Shown here piece after piece: positions 13,286-14,129 of a stretch of DNA of 14,129 nt. The DNA lies in contig CAKQNZ010000045.1 of assembly GCA_934255435.1 (NCBI GenBank), forward strand, positions 1-14,129. Direction: 5' to 3'. This DNA is from an uncultured Clostridia bacterium. Lineage in GTDB: Bacteria; Bacillota; Clostridia; Peptostreptococcales; Anaerovoracaceae. How positions within the stretch are numbered: the first letter of the stretch is position 1; each line of letters begins with the position of its first letter. The position numbers were made by a program, and so were the translations under genes. The notes beneath the pieces are model-generated. The model was not told the DNA's origin, made no database searches, and was given only the letters and a program-made list of their open reading frames with translations.

Positions 13286-14129
13286 TTAATATGCTTTTAT
13301 TGACTTCACAGCACTCCACTTGCCTACTTTCAGCTTGCCGCTGGATGTACGCCAGTACTGTCTTACTCTGAAATATCCTCTTTCTCCTGATGAAAATCCT
13401 GTCCATGTAAATGATTTATATTCGTAATCACTTCTCTTACACGATGTCATATAATTACGACCTTTATTGCTGAATTTCTTGTTATTGCTTACCTGGAACT
13501 GATAGTTATGGTAATACTGGTTGTCGTAGTTCTTTATTTTCACCTTTATCTCGCCCCAGTCAGGTCTGCTGAGAGAGATCGATGTGCGTGGCTGACCAAA
13601 TACGGCGGCATGGTAGTTCCAACAATTTGACATTCCTAACCCCTTTTTATATGACTCCACGCAGTAATCAATATATGATTTATTTTTCTTTGCAGTCAGT
13701 CTTATGCTTGTCTTCTTAGTAGTCTTGTAAAGCTTCCCGTCCTTGTATATTTTGTAACCTGTAGCTCCCTTGACTTTCTTCCAGTAGATCGTCACCGACT
13801 TTCCTTTTTTGTTTTTTGATTTTACTTTAGGCGCCGACGGCATGATCTTGAAACTTTTTGTTACTGAGCCTGTATAATTGCCTTTGAAAGTATATTTTAT
13901 TTTGTGTTTTCCTATGGATTTGCAGTTTGTAAGATACTTTACTGTATAATCCTTGTTTTTCTTGTAGTAATATATCCAGCAGTCATCACCAAAGTCTATT
14001 ATAGTCGGCGTCTTCCTTTTGCCGTTATAATGATATATATTATTATTTAAATCACAGGAAGTTATTTTCAAAGGCTTGATCGTAAAAGCCTTCTTCACAC
14101 TGGATTTGAAATATACACCTGTCATATCA
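13286..14129 (-). CDS. Secreted surface protein with Ig-like and fibronectin III-like repeats (5' end outside window)
   Basis: At least 280 codons are open to the window edge. The methionine at 14125 is preceded in frame by further coding sequence and starts in the middle of a repeat (GVYFKSSVKKAFTIKP), so the gene continues beyond the window. From about residue 12 to 94 there is an Ig-like repeat of the 'Y-N-G ... N-Y-T-G-S-V-x-K-x-F-x-I' type. An Fn3-like domain follows (about 97-165: APKVKSKNKKGKSVTIYWKK, then GATGYKIYKDGKLYKT), and then a second, diverged, Tyr-rich domain (about 185-279). Such modules occur in large cell-surface proteins of Clostridia that bind the wall or host or carry an enzyme at the other end. 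The C-terminus SIKAY is the true end, with no sortase motif. Lys/Tyr-rich composition and low GC distinguish it from the left part of the window. Confidence 0.75.
   Translation of the reverse strand, partial: DMTGVYFKSSVKKAFTIKPLKITSCDLNNNIYHYNGKRKTPTIIDFGDDCWIYYYKKNKDYTVKYLTNCKSIGKHKIKYTFKGNYTGSVTKSFKIMPSAPKVKSKNKKGKSVTIYWKKVKGATGYKIYKDGKLYKTTKKTSIRLTAKKNKSYIDYCVESYKKGLGMSNCWNYHAAVFGQPRTSISLSRPDWGEIKVKIKNYDNQYYHNYQFQVSNNKKFSNKGRNYMTSCKRSDYEYKSFTWTGFSSGERGYFRVRQYWRTSSGKLKVGKWSAVKSIKAY

Overview
The window looks like a chromosomal segment of a low- to mid-GC anaerobic Firmicute, most likely a Clostridia member. The reasons are strong AGGAGG ribosome binding sites, TTGACA/TATAAT promoters, dense use of both strands, a DUF4825-type secreted protein, a MarR-controlled heterodimeric ABC exporter, and a surface protein with fibronectin III-like repeats of the clostridial 'W-K-K-V-K-G-A-T-G-Y-K' type. 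I cannot name the species.

Positions 1-8983 are mostly minus-strand housekeeping and stress genes. A terminator and a 5'-truncated GIY-YIG nuclease remnant (61-285) are followed by about 200 unexplained bases. Next come a YczE/YitT-like membrane protein fused to two CBS domains (489-1682) and its MarR-type regulator (1771-2199), with a promoter and operator at 2234-2275. A 58-residue GTG-start putative lipoprotein (2416-2592) and a membrane-anchored DUF4825-like protein (2913-3524) each carry their own terminator. The operon marR-ABC-ABC (7836 down to 3780) has overlapping genes and encodes the two unequal halves of a heterodimeric exporter. Its promoter has perfect -35 and -10 boxes with 17-bp spacing, flanked by two copies of an 18-bp near-palindrome. 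dapA (8102-8983) lies upstream in the same direction.

Positions 8984-9546 carry no gene I can support. On the plus strand this gap ends in a promoter-like element and a strongly structured leader (9423-9531). The leader precedes a pair of COG0523/CobW-type GTPase genes. The first (9547-10734) has a roughly 100-residue His/Asp/Cys insert built from four tandem repeats. The second (10906-11838) lacks the CxCC motif and is fused to a C-terminal domain resembling TIGR03943/YcgQ. Together they suggest a metal-handling unit, with the leader RNA and the intergenic hairpins as possible control elements.

Positions 11839-14129 are visibly more AT-rich and look accessory. A 15-bp-stem terminator closes the GTPase unit. 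It is followed by a perfect consensus promoter whose 17-bp spacer contains a perfect 7-1-7 palindrome. That promoter drives an HTH protein (12115-12657) that overlaps an AbiEii/DUF6036-like nucleotidyltransferase (12644-13207), an arrangement typical of a self-repressed toxin-antitoxin or abortive-infection pair. A shared hairpin separates it from a convergent surface protein gene cut by the window edge (13286-14129).
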